Source: an uncultured Mycoplasma sp.
GTDB lineage: Bacteria > Bacillota_I > Bacilli_A > RF39 > UBA660
DNA: 49,038 bases
NCBI GenBank assembly: GCA_946554525.1
Contig: CAMNSE010000009.1
Span: 1-49,038, forward strand
Direction: 5' to 3'
Under the pieces are notes generated by a model. That model was not told the origin of the DNA. It did no database searches and worked only from the letters and a program-made list of their open reading frames with translations. A program made the position numbers and the translations under genes. Below, in pieces: positions 7,429 to 15,797 of this stretch. The first letter of the stretch is position 1, and each line of letters starts with the position of its first letter.

Positions 7429-8682
7429 ATGAATATATTAAATAGATTATATTTATATAATTGTCTTGGAAAAAAAGACTATGAAGGAGTTTTGTATGTA
7501 CTTCATAGTGATGAAAATGCAATAAAGTTACTAAAGTTAGAACATATTAAAAAATTAATCGAATATGCTGAAAATCGAGGCAATATTGGTGATATTTTGA
7601 TTTTGCTTGATTATATGCCTTTGCAAAAAAGAAAAGAGGTTATATCAAAATATTGGGGCTTAAGATTGGATTCTAATTGTTTGAAAAAATATTTTGAGGA
7701 ATTTTTTGATGTTGCCAAGTCCATGCGTGATTCTTTTGATTATATGATTAATTTAATTGAAAGCATGGATAAAGATCCAAAATTATTTAAAGAACAAATA
7801 GAAATGGTTACTGCATACATTTGGGGCGAATTAGAAAAAAATAATCCTGATCTTACCGGGGACCATATTTTTTCATTATTAGAAATTCAGTCAGTTCCTA
7901 AAATTCCATACGAACATACTCTTAATAATGGGGTACTTGATCTTTATATTACATATGCTTTAAGCCATAATGATATAGAAGAATTAAATTCTATACTGGA
8001 TGACGTTTTTAGTGGGGAACCAAATGAAGATTTTATTAAGAACTTCCTTATAAGCTTCTTATTTGAAAATAGTATATTGGATGATGCAATATATAGACAT
8101 ATATTGCAAATTAAGGACAAAGAAACTAAGAGTAGGGCGTTATTAAATTATTTTGAAGTAGCTAATTCTAGAAATGGTAAAATAATTATTATTACCGATT
8201 TTGATAAACATTGGAATGATTTAGCAAATGAAATGCTTAAATTAAATGTTTATCAAGATGTTAAAGCGCTTATGAAAAATTTTAGTGCTAATATGCATGA
8301 TAAATATTGTAAAGAAGCACTAGAAAAGAAAGATAATAGATTAATTCTTACTTTAGCAAGTACTACAAAATGTTTTACTACATATAAATTAATTGATTAT
8401 ATTCTTAATGAAAACAAATTATCAACTATCTTAACGCTTTTAAATGATTTAGATGGAGAATTCTTAGATTATGCTTTAAGTAAGATATTTATACTGGGTG
8501 GAGTATGGCACTATTTAAGAATAGTTAGAGCGTTACTAGTAATGGGAAGTCCAAAAGTTATTCCAGCTATTAATTTTATTTTAAATACAAAACTAAAAGA
8601 ATTAATTAGTATAGAAGATTATCAAAATTTATCTAATACACTAAAAGAAGAACAAAAAAGAGTAAGAAATCACCATGAGTGA
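7429..8682 (+). CDS. Helical protein of unknown function, 417 residues
   Basis: I do not recognise this protein. It has no signal peptide or membrane segment and reads as a string of amphipathic helices, like HEAT or TPR-type solenoids (for example GNIGDILILLDYMPLQKRKE). The first residues (MNILNRLYLYNCLGKKDYEGVLYVL) resemble a helical hairpin repeat. The gene has its own extended -10 promoter, a strong ribosome binding site and a terminator that contains its stop codon, so it is monocistronic. A second large helical orphan lies at 22014-23324. A scaffold role would fit but is only inference. Confidence 0.75.
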   Translation: MNILNRLYLYNCLGKKDYEGVLYVLHSDENAIKLLKLEHIKKLIEYAENRGNIGDILILLDYMPLQKRKEVISKYWGLRLDSNCLKKYFEEFFDVAKSMRDSFDYMINLIESMDKDPKLFKEQIEMVTAYIWGELEKNNPDLTGDHIFSLLEIQSVPKIPYEHTLNNGVLDLYITYALSHNDIEELNSILDDVFSGEPNEDFIKNFLISFLFENSILDDAIYRHILQIKDKETKSRALLNYFEVANSRNGKIIIITDFDKHWNDLANEMLKLNVYQDVKALMKNFSANMHDKYCKEALEKKDNRLILTLASTTKCFTTYKLIDYILNENKLSTILTLLNDLDGEFLDYALSKIFILGGVWHYLRIVRALLVMGSPKVIPAINFILNTKLKELISIEDYQNLSNTLKEEQKRVRNHHE

Positions 8683-8689
8683 TTTTTTT
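8667..8689 (+). terminator. Terminator containing the upstream stop codon
   Basis: AAATCAC (8667-8673), loop CATGA, GTGATTT (8679-8685), then more T. The TGA stop (8680-8682) is in the descending arm. Confidence 0.85.
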
Positions 8690-8761
8690 CTTTACGTCAA
8701 ATATTAATTTACTATTGGTATTTGATATATTTTATAATATAATTATTTTAGGTGTTTATAA

Positions 8762-9316
8762 ATGAAAATAGGAAAAAGAGTAGTAGAGGACTTAGTATTT
8801 AAAAGTTATTTAGAAGAAGTATTAAAAAAGAAAAAATATTTAAAAATGAATCGTTTTATTCAACATGGTAATACAACACTTTTACAGCATAGTATTGCTG
8901 TAGCTTACTATTCTTTTCGATTATCTAAATTTTTAAAATTAAATGTTCATGAAAAAGAGTTAATTAGAGGAGCTTTATTACATGATTATTTCTTATATGA
9001 TTGGCATTCTAAGTATAAAAAAAGTAAAGAAATGGGAATGCATGGTAGAATTCATCCAACTATTGCATTATTTAATGCCAGAAAAGATTTCAATGTAAAT
9101 AGAATAGAAGCAGATATTATTGCTAAGCATATGTTTCCACTCACATTTACACCACCTAAATATAAAGAGAGCGTAATTGTATGTATAGTAGATAAAATAC
9201 TTAGTGTTTATGAAACTTTTAATAAACATGCTTACTCTTATATTACTGAAAATCTAGGAGAAAGCAAAAAGGAAAGAAGAGTTATTAAAAGAAGATTAAA
9301 TCCTTATATAAACTAG
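8762..9316 (+). CDS. HD-domain phosphohydrolase
   Basis: A 184-residue soluble protein with the metal-binding HD pattern: His43 (LLQHSIAVAYY), His74-Asp75 (GALLHDYFLYDWH), later His residues (HGRIHPT, AKHMFPL) and an Asp in VCIVDKI. Such small HD proteins hydrolyse nucleotides or other phosphomonoesters; the substrate cannot be read from sequence. A TATAAT at 8733-8738 and AGGTG at 8750-8754 precede the ATG. It is monocistronic, with a terminator right after the stop. It is the last ordinary gene before the Rpn/surface-protein island. Confidence 0.82.
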   Translation: MKIGKRVVEDLVFKSYLEEVLKKKKYLKMNRFIQHGNTTLLQHSIAVAYYSFRLSKFLKLNVHEKELIRGALLHDYFLYDWHSKYKKSKEMGMHGRIHPTIALFNARKDFNVNRIEADIIAKHMFPLTFTPPKYKESVIVCIVDKILSVYETFNKHAYSYITENLGESKKERRVIKRRLNPYIN

Positions 9317-9317
9317 G

Positions 9318-9345
9318 CTTCACAATTAAAATTTGTGAAGTTTTT
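9318..9345 (+). terminator. Rho-independent terminator
   Basis: CTTCACAA (9318-9325), loop 9326-9332, TTGTGAAG (9333-9340), TTTTT. Confidence 0.85.
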
Positions 9346-9423
9346 CTTTGTAAAATTTTTTGCTAAAAAATGTCGTAAAGTTGCAAATTTCTGCCCAAAA
9401 TAACCAAAAAAGAAGGAAAAGAG

Positions 9424-9459
9424 CACCTCACTAGTAATAAATAGTAGTAGAAGGAGGTG
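9424..9459 (+). promoter_or_regulatory. Hairpin that hides the ribosome binding site of the Rpn-family gene
   Basis: CACCTC (9424-9429) is fully complementary to GAGGTG (9454-9459), which is the core of the Shine-Dalgarno AAGGAGGTG (9451-9459). CTA (9431-9433) with TAG (9448-9450) extends the stem across a small bulge. Translation from the ATG at 9465 would need this helix opened. Control of translation is inference. Confidence 0.55.
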
Positions 9460-9464
9460 AAAAA

Positions 9465-10286
9465 ATGATAGAAGAAAAAAGATATTTAAGAGATGATGTC
9501 GCAGGAATAATATTTACAGATGAATCCCTACATGAATATATAGAAAAGATAGTAAGTAAAGCCCTAGATATAGATATTGAATTGGTAAGAAATAATTTAG
9601 TACTTAAAAGCCCTAGAATAAATGCAAATATAACAGTAAAAAATAGTATAGTAGATGCTATATATGAAATAGAAGAAGGAATGATAAATATAGAGATAAA
9701 CTATTGTTATTCTAAAGGTGTTAAAGCCAAAAATATGCGCTATATATGTCAGTTAGTATTAAATCAAATACCAAAGAAAGCAAAAGATAAATTAAAACCA
9801 ATATACCAGATAAATATAAATAGTTTTGATATATTTAAAAGAGGAAGATTTATATATCGAAGTGTAATGATGGAAGAGAGCATACATGAAGTAAGAGATA
9901 ATTTTATAACGATAGTAGACATAGATGTAGATTTTTTAAGTAAAATAGATTATACTAAGATAAAAGAGGAGGAATCCGATAGTTTAGAAAAACTTTTGTA
10001 TATCTTTGTATGTGATAATAAAGAAAGATTAGATGAAGTATATATCGGGGATAAGATTATGGATAAAGTAAGAGAAAAAATAAGTTGTCTAACAGATGAT
10101 TTTGCAGAAGGGCTATACTATGATAGAGAAGAGTTAATGAAAGAGGCGGCAAAAGAGATGGTAGAAGAAGAGAAAGCATTGGAGATTGCTAAAAATTTAC
10201 TTAATATGGATATGAATATAGAAGATATAGCTAAGGCAACCGGCTTAACTACTATAGAGATCAAAAGATTACAAAAGGAAGATTAA
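9465..10286 (+). CDS. Rpn-family PD-(D/E)XK nuclease (PDDEXK_2, transposase-like)
   Basis: The Rpn / PDDEXK_2 family comprises DNA endonucleases first labelled transposases; several promote RecA-independent recombination or act in phage defence. This 273-residue member starts IEEKRYLRDDVAGIIFTDESLHEYI and has the core VDAIYEIEEGMINIEINYCYS, giving an Asp...Glu-x-Asn motif where Gln or Lys usually follows the Glu. The C-terminus has the usual Glu-rich helix and a small helix-turn-helix (NIEDIAKATGLTTIEIKRLQ). Codons end in A (ATA, GTA, AGA) more than in neighbouring core genes. Its ribosome binding site is buried in a hairpin. It pairs with the surface protein as an inserted island. Confidence 0.75.
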   Translation: MIEEKRYLRDDVAGIIFTDESLHEYIEKIVSKALDIDIELVRNNLVLKSPRINANITVKNSIVDAIYEIEEGMINIEINYCYSKGVKAKNMRYICQLVLNQIPKKAKDKLKPIYQININSFDIFKRGRFIYRSVMMEESIHEVRDNFITIVDIDVDFLSKIDYTKIKEEESDSLEKLLYIFVCDNKERLDEVYIGDKIMDKVREKISCLTDDFAEGLYYDREELMKEAAKEMVEEEKALEIAKNLLNMDMNIEDIAKATGLTTIEIKRLQKED

Positions 10287-10304
10287 GATATTAATTTTCT
10301 TTTT

Positions 10305-10330
10305 TTATGAATTTATGTTATGAATTTATG
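10305..10330 (+). repeat. Two tandem copies of a 13-bp unit
   Basis: TTATGAATTTATG occurs at 10305-10317 and again at 10318-10330 with no mismatch, 38 bases before the poly-G promoter. It may be a slippage duplication or a regulator site. Confidence 0.8.
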
Positions 10331-10367
10331 CTTTGTAAAAAACGCTGTAAACGAAATACCTTAAATA

Positions 10368-10394
10368 TTGACTCGGGGGGGGGTATGCTATTAT
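10368..10394 (+). promoter_or_regulatory. Promoter with a G9 tract in its spacer (candidate phase-variable switch)
   Basis: TTGACT (10368-10373) is followed by C and nine G (10375-10383), then TATGC and TATTAT (10389-10394). TG at 10386-10387 makes an extended -10. The spacer is 15 bp at G9; G11 would give the optimal 17 bp. Nine G in such AT-rich DNA is striking, and the same TTGACTC-poly-G element ends the window at 49024. The Neisseria porA promoter is a known case of poly-G spacer variation. Confidence 0.75.
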
Positions 10395-10423
10395 TTTCTT
10401 ATAAAAGATAAGGAGATAATTGT

Positions 10424-11923
10424 ATGGAGAAGAAAAAGAATATAAAACTATTAATAATAGGATTACTTGCAGTAGTAGCATTCTCATTTGGAATAAGTTA
10501 TGCCTACTTTGTAAGTAGAATTACTAAAGAAGGAGAAGGAAGCAATGTAGGTGGTTCAACTGCAACAAAACAAGATACAGTAGTAAGTACTACAGGATCT
10601 ATTGGATTTACCGACACCAATATCTATCCAGGACATAAGAATATATCAAAGATTGTAGTAACAGCAACAGGAGATAGTCACGTACTATATAACTTAGTAT
10701 GGAATGGGACTAATACACTAAATACAACTATAAACTATAAAGTATATAAAACACCAGAAGAAGAGACACCCACAATAACATGTACAAAAAAAGAGAGAGG
10801 AACAATAAGAAAAGAGTTATATGAAGAATGTACAGAAAACTTAACTAATTTAGGCGAAGTAATAAAAAGCGGAGAAATAAAATCAAGTGGGTCAAATACA
10901 AAAGTAAAACTAGTAAAGAATGAAGAGATAGATGCAACAAACAACGGGGTAAAAGTATATTATTATATAGTGCTAGAATATCCAAATAAAGAAGATAGTC
11001 AAAACCTAGATATGAATGGAACATGTACAGGCAATATCAATATAGAGTTGTTAGAATATAGAGAAAATGCTGCAACAGATTTAATAGCAAAGAATGAAAT
11101 GATTCATGAAACATTTACAAATGATAGTGGAGAATTAATAGATACAGGATATAGATATGAAGGAGCAAATCCAAAAAACTATGTAAGATTTAATAATGAA
11201 TTATGGAGAATAATCGGAGTATTTGATACATTAAATGCGGATACAAACGAGACTGAAAGTTTAGTAAAACTAATAAAAGACGAATCTATTGGATATGTAA
11301 AATGGGATACAGAAGGAAGCAAAGGATCAAATGATTGGAGCAACTCAGATATCAAAACAATATTAAATGGACAATATTATAATGGAGAAGACATAAATTA
11401 TATGTATAAGAATTCAAGTTATGGGGCACTTTCAATAACAGGAAAGAGTTTAAATGAGATAGGCAGAAATATGGTTCAAAATATAGTATGGAATTTAGGA
11501 GGAGCAAGTTCATCTTCATTAACGACATCGGCATTGTATATAGCAGAGCGAGGAACAACAGGAGCAGGAGCAAATCCCACTTTAACAAACTGGTCAGGAT
11601 ATGTAGGATTGATGTATCCAAGCGATTTTGGCTATGCAGTAGATAGTATAAGTTGTTCAAGAGCAACAAGCCTACATAGCTATTATCACACTTCTTGCAC
11701 AGCCAACAATTGGTTATATAATACTTCCTCTAAATCTCAATGGCTGTTAGGAGCATATTCATATAATAATTATGATGTATTTGGAGTTTGTGATTTTGGT
11801 TCCGAGTGTAATAATTCGACATTTGGCTTGCGCCCCTCTTTATACCTTAAATCAAATGTATCTATAGTAGATAATGGTAATGATGGATCTATTGATCATC
11901 CATATGATTTGGTTTTGAGTTGA
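10424..11923 (+). CDS. Secreted/surface protein with C-terminal DUF6273-like domain
   Basis: The N-terminus has Lys residues then a hydrophobic segment (about 8-28, LLIIGLLAVVAFSFGISYAYF), like the signal anchors of TasA/camelysin-type proteins. A beta-rich middle (about 40-210) contains Cys-bearing insertions and is followed by a DUF6273-like domain (about 235-499): NYVRFNNELWRIIGVFD, several Trp-containing blocks, and the end GLRPSLYLKSN...DHPYDLVLS. There is no LPXTG motif. AAGGAG at 10410-10415 gives good spacing to the ATG. It is a paralogue of the fragment at 2-304 and is driven by the poly-G promoter. It has its own terminator. Function is unknown; a variable surface antigen or adhesin is the natural guess. 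Confidence 0.82.
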   Translation: MEKKKNIKLLIIGLLAVVAFSFGISYAYFVSRITKEGEGSNVGGSTATKQDTVVSTTGSIGFTDTNIYPGHKNISKIVVTATGDSHVLYNLVWNGTNTLNTTINYKVYKTPEEETPTITCTKKERGTIRKELYEECTENLTNLGEVIKSGEIKSSGSNTKVKLVKNEEIDATNNGVKVYYYIVLEYPNKEDSQNLDMNGTCTGNINIELLEYRENAATDLIAKNEMIHETFTNDSGELIDTGYRYEGANPKNYVRFNNELWRIIGVFDTLNADTNETESLVKLIKDESIGYVKWDTEGSKGSNDWSNSDIKTILNGQYYNGEDINYMYKNSSYGALSITGKSLNEIGRNMVQNIVWNLGGASSSSLTTSALYIAERGTTGAGANPTLTNWSGYVGLMYPSDFGYAVDSISCSRATSLHSYYHTSCTANNWLYNTSSKSQWLLGAYSYNNYDVFGVCDFGSECNNSTFGLRPSLYLKSNVSIVDNGNDGSIDHPYDLVLS

Positions 11924-11924
11924 T

Positions 11925-11951
11925 AAGAGTTCATAGTTGTGAACTCTTTTT
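11925..11951 (+). terminator. Terminator of the surface-protein gene
   Basis: AAGAGTTCA (11925-11933), loop 11934-11939, TGAACTCTT (11940-11948), T run. Confidence 0.85.
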
Positions 11952-11999
11952 GTTTTGAAAAAAGAAGATTAAGCATAAAATTATTTAGGTGAAGAAGAT

Positions 12000-12245
12000 A
12001 TGCGTATTGTAAAAAATATAGAGAATTTCTTATATGACCAAGAATATTTTATAGATTTATATCAAGATTGTTTGCATATCTATTATTATTTAGAATTAAT
12101 TAGTTTAAGTGATAAATTAATTGAACTTAAATTAAAATTATTTAATTTAGTAATTGAAGGTGCTGATTTAACTATTAATGCTATGGATAAACATGAGCTT
12201 TTAATTAAAGGTAAAATTAAAAATATGAGGTTTATTTATGAATAA
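12000..12245 (+). CDS. yqfC: Sporulation protein YqfC (YabP/YqfC family)
   Basis: This 81-residue member of the YabP/YqfC family is normally expressed in the sporulating mother cell under sigma-E. The family pattern is visible in the second half: LKLFNLVIEGADLTINAMDKHELLIKGKIKNMRF, short beta strands ending in a basic patch. The ATG at 12000 follows AGGTGAAGAAGAT. It overlaps yqfD by 8 bases, as in the conserved yqfC-yqfD pair. No sigma-E promoter could be called with confidence. Confidence 0.85.
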   Translation: MRIVKNIENFLYDQEYFIDLYQDCLHIYYYLELISLSDKLIELKLKLFNLVIEGADLTINAMDKHELLIKGKIKNMRFIYE

Positions 12246-13413
12246 TATGATAAGAGTTAAAATAGAAGTATCTAATAAAAGTAAGACTTTACTTAAATTA
12301 AATAGTTTAAATATAGAGATGAAAAATATTGTATATTCCAAAGATGCTATATTTTTTGATACTACAATTAGTGATTATAAAAGAATAAAGAAATATTTAA
12401 TTAGTGTAGATGCAAAGATAGAAAATGTGTATGGAAAAGACAAAATAAAAAAGAATATAAAAACGCATTCTTTATTTTTAACTGTTTTAATTTTTGGGGT
12501 TATTTTATTTATTTTTTTATCTAATATTATTGTTCAAGTAAACATTATTCATGATGATAAAAAAATAAGAGATATGCTTGATTATGCGCTTAAAATGCGC
12601 GGAGTATCGACTCTTAGCCTAAAGAAAAGCTATGATGAATATGAGCGCATTATTAGTGAAATAAAGAATGAGTTTAAAAACGAAATTGAATGGTTAGAAA
12701 TAGATGTTGATGGCATGGTTATTAATGTACGGGTTGAAGAACGTATTATTAAAAACTATGATAAAGAATATTCTACATGTCATATTGTTGCTAATAAATC
12801 AGGGGTAATTATGAATGTTCAAACTGAAAAAGGAGTAGCTTTAGTAAGAGGAAATGATAATGTTAAAAAAGGTGATATTTTAATTAGTGGAGAAATTGCC
12901 TTAAATGATCAAGTTAAAAACAATGTATGTGCAAACGGGAAAGTATATGCTGAGGTGTGGTATCAAGTAAGTACTAGTCTTCCTCTAGAATATGAAACTA
13001 ATGAGAAAACCGGGAAAATGCGTTATAATTTTATGATAAAAAATAATAATAATGAAACAGTTTTACTACGTAGTAGAGTAGGAGATAAAGAAGTAATAAA
13101 TAAACGTTTATTTAGTTTTTTTGGAATTGAATTTTATTTACAAAAAGAAGTAGAAATAGTAAGAACAAAACATAATTATAATGAAGAAGAAGCAGATAAA
13201 AAAGCAAGAGAATTAATAAGAGAAAAGTTACTTATAAAGTTAGATGAATTTGAAGAAATAATTCATGAAAAAGTCTTGCAAAAAAATATAAATAATGGTA
13301 ACTTATATATAGATATGTTTGTAGCTGTAAAAGAGCAAATAGGAGTAAAAAGAAATTACGTTGTAGAAATGGATAGTGGTACTAATGATAAAGGAAATAA
13401 CAACAATTCTTGA
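12238..13413 (+). CDS. yqfD: Sporulation protein YqfD
   Basis: YqfD is a mother-cell membrane protein needed for efficient sporulation in Bacillus (also called SpoIV stage YqfD). The 391 residues show a cytoplasmic N-terminal domain, one membrane segment (about 78-98, SLFLTVLIFGVILFIFLSNI), and an outer domain with the family hallmark SGVIMNVQTEKGVALVRGNDNVKKGDILISGEI (about 190-222), which resembles lipoyl/HlyD-like beta folds. The ATG lies inside the yqfC 3' end. In Bacillus the next genes are phoH and yqfF; here both are absent and a VanZ-like gene overlaps the 3' end by 29 bases. Confidence 0.9.
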   Translation: MNNMIRVKIEVSNKSKTLLKLNSLNIEMKNIVYSKDAIFFDTTISDYKRIKKYLISVDAKIENVYGKDKIKKNIKTHSLFLTVLIFGVILFIFLSNIIVQVNIIHDDKKIRDMLDYALKMRGVSTLSLKKSYDEYERIISEIKNEFKNEIEWLEIDVDGMVINVRVEERIIKNYDKEYSTCHIVANKSGVIMNVQTEKGVALVRGNDNVKKGDILISGEIALNDQVKNNVCANGKVYAEVWYQVSTSLPLEYETNEKTGKMRYNFMIKNNNNETVLLRSRVGDKEVINKRLFSFFGIEFYLQKEVEIVRTKHNYNEEEADKKARELIREKLLIKLDEFEEIIHEKVLQKNINNGNLYIDMFVAVKEQIGVKRNYVVEMDSGTNDKGNNNNS

Positions 13414-14011
13414 AGAATCTATTAATAATATGTGGCCAATGCTTACTATTTTTTTAGTAATTATAGCTACAGTTAGAATTGCCGCAATAAAAAGTAGTGG
13501 TGAAAAACTTGTATTTCATAAAGAATTTTCTAATTTATTATTTATAATTTATATTTTACTTTTATATGAGTTACTTACAAGAACAGAAATGAATACTATT
13601 AGAGGTTATAATTTAGTACCGTTTACAGAAATATTTCGTTATAAAATAGGCTCTAGTTTATTTTATTTTAATGTAATTGGTAATATTATAATATTTATTC
13701 CTTTTGGGTACTTTATATCTAGATATATTAAGCCAAAAAGGATTTTGCCTATTTTAATAGTAAGTGTTATTTCTAGTGCTACTGTTGAATTTGTTCAAAT
13801 ATGTATTGGAAGAAGCTTTGATGTTGATGATATTATTTTAAATGCAATTGGAGCTATTGCTGGTTTTCTACTTTATGTAGCTTTAAATGCTATAAAGAAA
13901 TTTTTACCTGGGATTTTTGGTAAGGATATTGTTTACAATGTAGTATGTTTTATTATTTTAATATTTATGGTTATTTATTTGCTTAGTATTATGGGAGTGA
14001 ATATCTTATGA
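13385..14011 (+). CDS. VanZ-like membrane protein
   Basis: About 208 residues with five or so membrane segments. The VanZ-like core is clear: [35 protein letters not shown], then [33 protein letters not shown], with conserved Asn, Glu and Asp-Asp. VanZ proteins give low-level teicoplanin resistance in enterococci, but most homologues have no known substrate. I prefer the ATG at 13385; GTG 13376 is possible. No good ribosome binding site is seen, so coupling to yqfD is likely. Its stop overlaps ybeY by 4 bases. Confidence 0.82.
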   Translation: MIKEITTILEESINNMWPMLTIFLVIIATVRIAAIKSSGEKLVFHKEFSNLLFIIYILLLYELLTRTEMNTIRGYNLVPFTEIFRYKIGSSLFYFNVIGNIIIFIPFGYFISRYIKPKRILPILIVSVISSATVEFVQICIGRSFDVDDIILNAIGAIAGFLLYVALNAIKKFLPGIFGKDIVYNVVCFIILIFMVIYLLSIMGVNIL

Positions 14012-14448
14012 GAACTTATCAAATAAATGATTTGGTAAAGGTTAGCTTTAAGTATTCTTATTTAAAGAAAGTAATAAAGAAAACTTTAAAAAGTGAAGGT
14101 GTAAAAAAAGCTTATTTTTCAATTATATTCGTTAATTCGGATGAAATTAGAAGAATAAATCGTGAGTATCGAGGTATTGATAAAATAACTGATGTCATTT
14201 CTTTTGCACTTGAAGATTCTAAAGATTTACCAGGAAGAGTTAGAGTATTAGGAGATATATATATTTGCATTCCTAAAGCTATAGAGCAAAGTGAAAGCTA
14301 TGGTCATTCAGTAAAAAGGGAATTATCATTTTTAACAGTTCATGGGTTACTTCATTTGCTAGGATATGATCATATGAATAAAGAAGATGAAAAAGTAATG
14401 TTTGCAAAACAGGAGTTGGTATTAAATGAAGCAGGAATCACAAGATAA
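14008..14448 (+). CDS. ybeY: Endoribonuclease YbeY (16S rRNA maturation)
   Basis: A zinc-dependent endoribonuclease for 16S rRNA 3' processing and ribosome quality control. The 146-residue protein has the diagnostic [11 protein letters not shown] motif (H-x3-H-x5-H) near residue 111, plus the upstream [18 protein letters not shown] block. It starts in an ATGA overlap with the VanZ-like gene and overlaps dgkA by 23 bases, so the cluster is tightly coupled. Confidence 0.95.
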   Translation: MRTYQINDLVKVSFKYSYLKKVIKKTLKSEGVKKAYFSIIFVNSDEIRRINREYRGIDKITDVISFALEDSKDLPGRVRVLGDIYICIPKAIEQSESYGHSVKRELSFLTVHGLLHLLGYDHMNKEDEKVMFAKQELVLNEAGITR

Positions 14449-14854
14449 ATTAGAAGAATTTAATCGTGAATCAGTAAAAGTATATGGTTTTAAAAGATTT
14501 TTAAAGAGTATTAAATATTCAATGCAAGGCCTATTTTATGCATATAGATATGAGCAAAGTATGTGGATTCATGGACTTGCAACAGCCCTTGCTATAATGA
14601 TGGGAATAATTTTTAAAATTAAATTATCAGAATGGGCAATTATTTTTATCGCCTTAGGAATTATTTTAGCATTAGAATTAATTAATACTGCAATTGAAGC
14701 AACAGTAGATCTTGCTTGTAATAAAATACATCCTTTAGCAAAAATTGCTAAAGACTGTGGATCTGCAGCAAGTTTTGTTATGTCTATTGTTTCTATTGTT
14801 ATTAGTTTATTTGTTTTTGGCCCATATTTACTAGAAATATTAAAAACATTGTAG
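14426..14854 (+). CDS. dgkA: Undecaprenol / diacylglycerol kinase
   Basis: The Gram-positive DgkA family mostly phosphorylates undecaprenol, feeding the lipid carrier pool of wall synthesis. The 142 residues include three membrane segments and the signature [35 protein letters not shown], with the Glu and Asn that bind metal-ATP. The N-terminal 25 residues before [14 protein letters not shown] are somewhat longer than usual. AGGAG at 14411-14415 supports the ATG at 14426. The position between ybeY and era is conserved. Confidence 0.93.
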   Translation: MKQESQDKLEEFNRESVKVYGFKRFLKSIKYSMQGLFYAYRYEQSMWIHGLATALAIMMGIIFKIKLSEWAIIFIALGIILALELINTAIEATVDLACNKIHPLAKIAKDCGSAASFVMSIVSIVISLFVFGPYLLEILKTL

Positions 14855-14863
14855 GAGGTAGTT

Positions 14864-15745
14864 ATGAGGAGTGGTTTTGTAAGTTTAATTGGTAGACCAA
14901 ATGTTGGTAAATCTACACTTTTAAATGCAATTATTAATGAAAAAGTAGCTATTACATCAAAAGTTGCTGGTACAACTCGTAATATTATTCAAGGGATTTA
15001 TAATGAACCTGATTATCAAATAGTATTTATGGATACTCCAGGTATTATTAGACCAATGAACAAATTGGGCAAAATAACAAATAAACAAGCAATGAGTTTA
15101 GTAAAAGATATTGATGTGCTCTTATTTGTAGTAGATGCCTCAGCAGGACTTGGACCTGGTGATAAATTTATTATGGAAGTTTTAAAGAAAACGAATGCTC
15201 AAGTCTTTCTAGTACTAAATAAGATTGATAAAATCAGTAAAGAAGATATTTTATATAATATAAATGAATATAAAGACTTATATCCTTTTGCGGAGATTGT
15301 TCCGGTTTCAGCTATATCTCATGATAATGTGAGCCATTTAATTGATGTTATAAAGACTTATTTAAAAGACGATATTAAATATTTTCCTGAAGATGTTACA
15401 ACTAGTAGTAGTGAAAACTTTATGATTAGTGAAATTGTAAGAGAAAAATTATTTGATGTAACATTAGAAGAAATACCTCACAGTATTACTTGCCATACGG
15501 TCTTTTATGAAGAGAAAAAAGATTTGATTGAAACTCATGTAGATATTATTGTTGATCGAGATACTGTTAAAAAAATAGTGATTGGTAAAAAGGGTGAGCG
15601 ATTAAAAGAGATAGGTACAGCATCAAGAAAAGAATTAGAAGATAGATATGGTAAAAAAGTATATTTAGAATTATATGTAAAGACCATTAAAAATTGGAAA
15701 GATAAAGAGCGTTATATTAAAGAGTTTGGCTTTTATGATTTTTAA
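14864..15745 (+). CDS. era: GTPase Era
   Basis: Era is an essential GTPase that binds 16S rRNA and checks 30S assembly. All G motifs are present: GRPNVGKST (G1), TTRN (G2), DTPGI (G3), NKID (G4), SAIS (G5). The C-terminal KH domain has VIGKKGERLKEIGTASR. At 293 residues it has the usual length. GGAGG (14852-14856) precedes the ATG, 9 bases after dgkA. Confidence 0.97.
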   Translation: MRSGFVSLIGRPNVGKSTLLNAIINEKVAITSKVAGTTRNIIQGIYNEPDYQIVFMDTPGIIRPMNKLGKITNKQAMSLVKDIDVLLFVVDASAGLGPGDKFIMEVLKKTNAQVFLVLNKIDKISKEDILYNINEYKDLYPFAEIVPVSAISHDNVSHLIDVIKTYLKDDIKYFPEDVTTSSSENFMISEIVREKLFDVTLEEIPHSITCHTVFYEEKKDLIETHVDIIVDRDTVKKIVIGKKGERLKEIGTASRKELEDRYGKKVYLELYVKTIKNWKDKERYIKEFGFYDF

Positions 15746-15797
15746 TGAATAAAAATTTATGAGTTATATCATAATTATATTAGAAAGGATGTAACTC

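Noticed and set aside
9465-10286. Insertion sequence around the Rpn-family gene
   Set aside because: No terminal inverted repeats or target duplication were seen at the flanks, so the gene is described as an Rpn nuclease and not as a complete mobile element.
10305-10330. CRISPR-like repeat
   Set aside because: Two directly abutting 13-mers without spacers and no cas genes.
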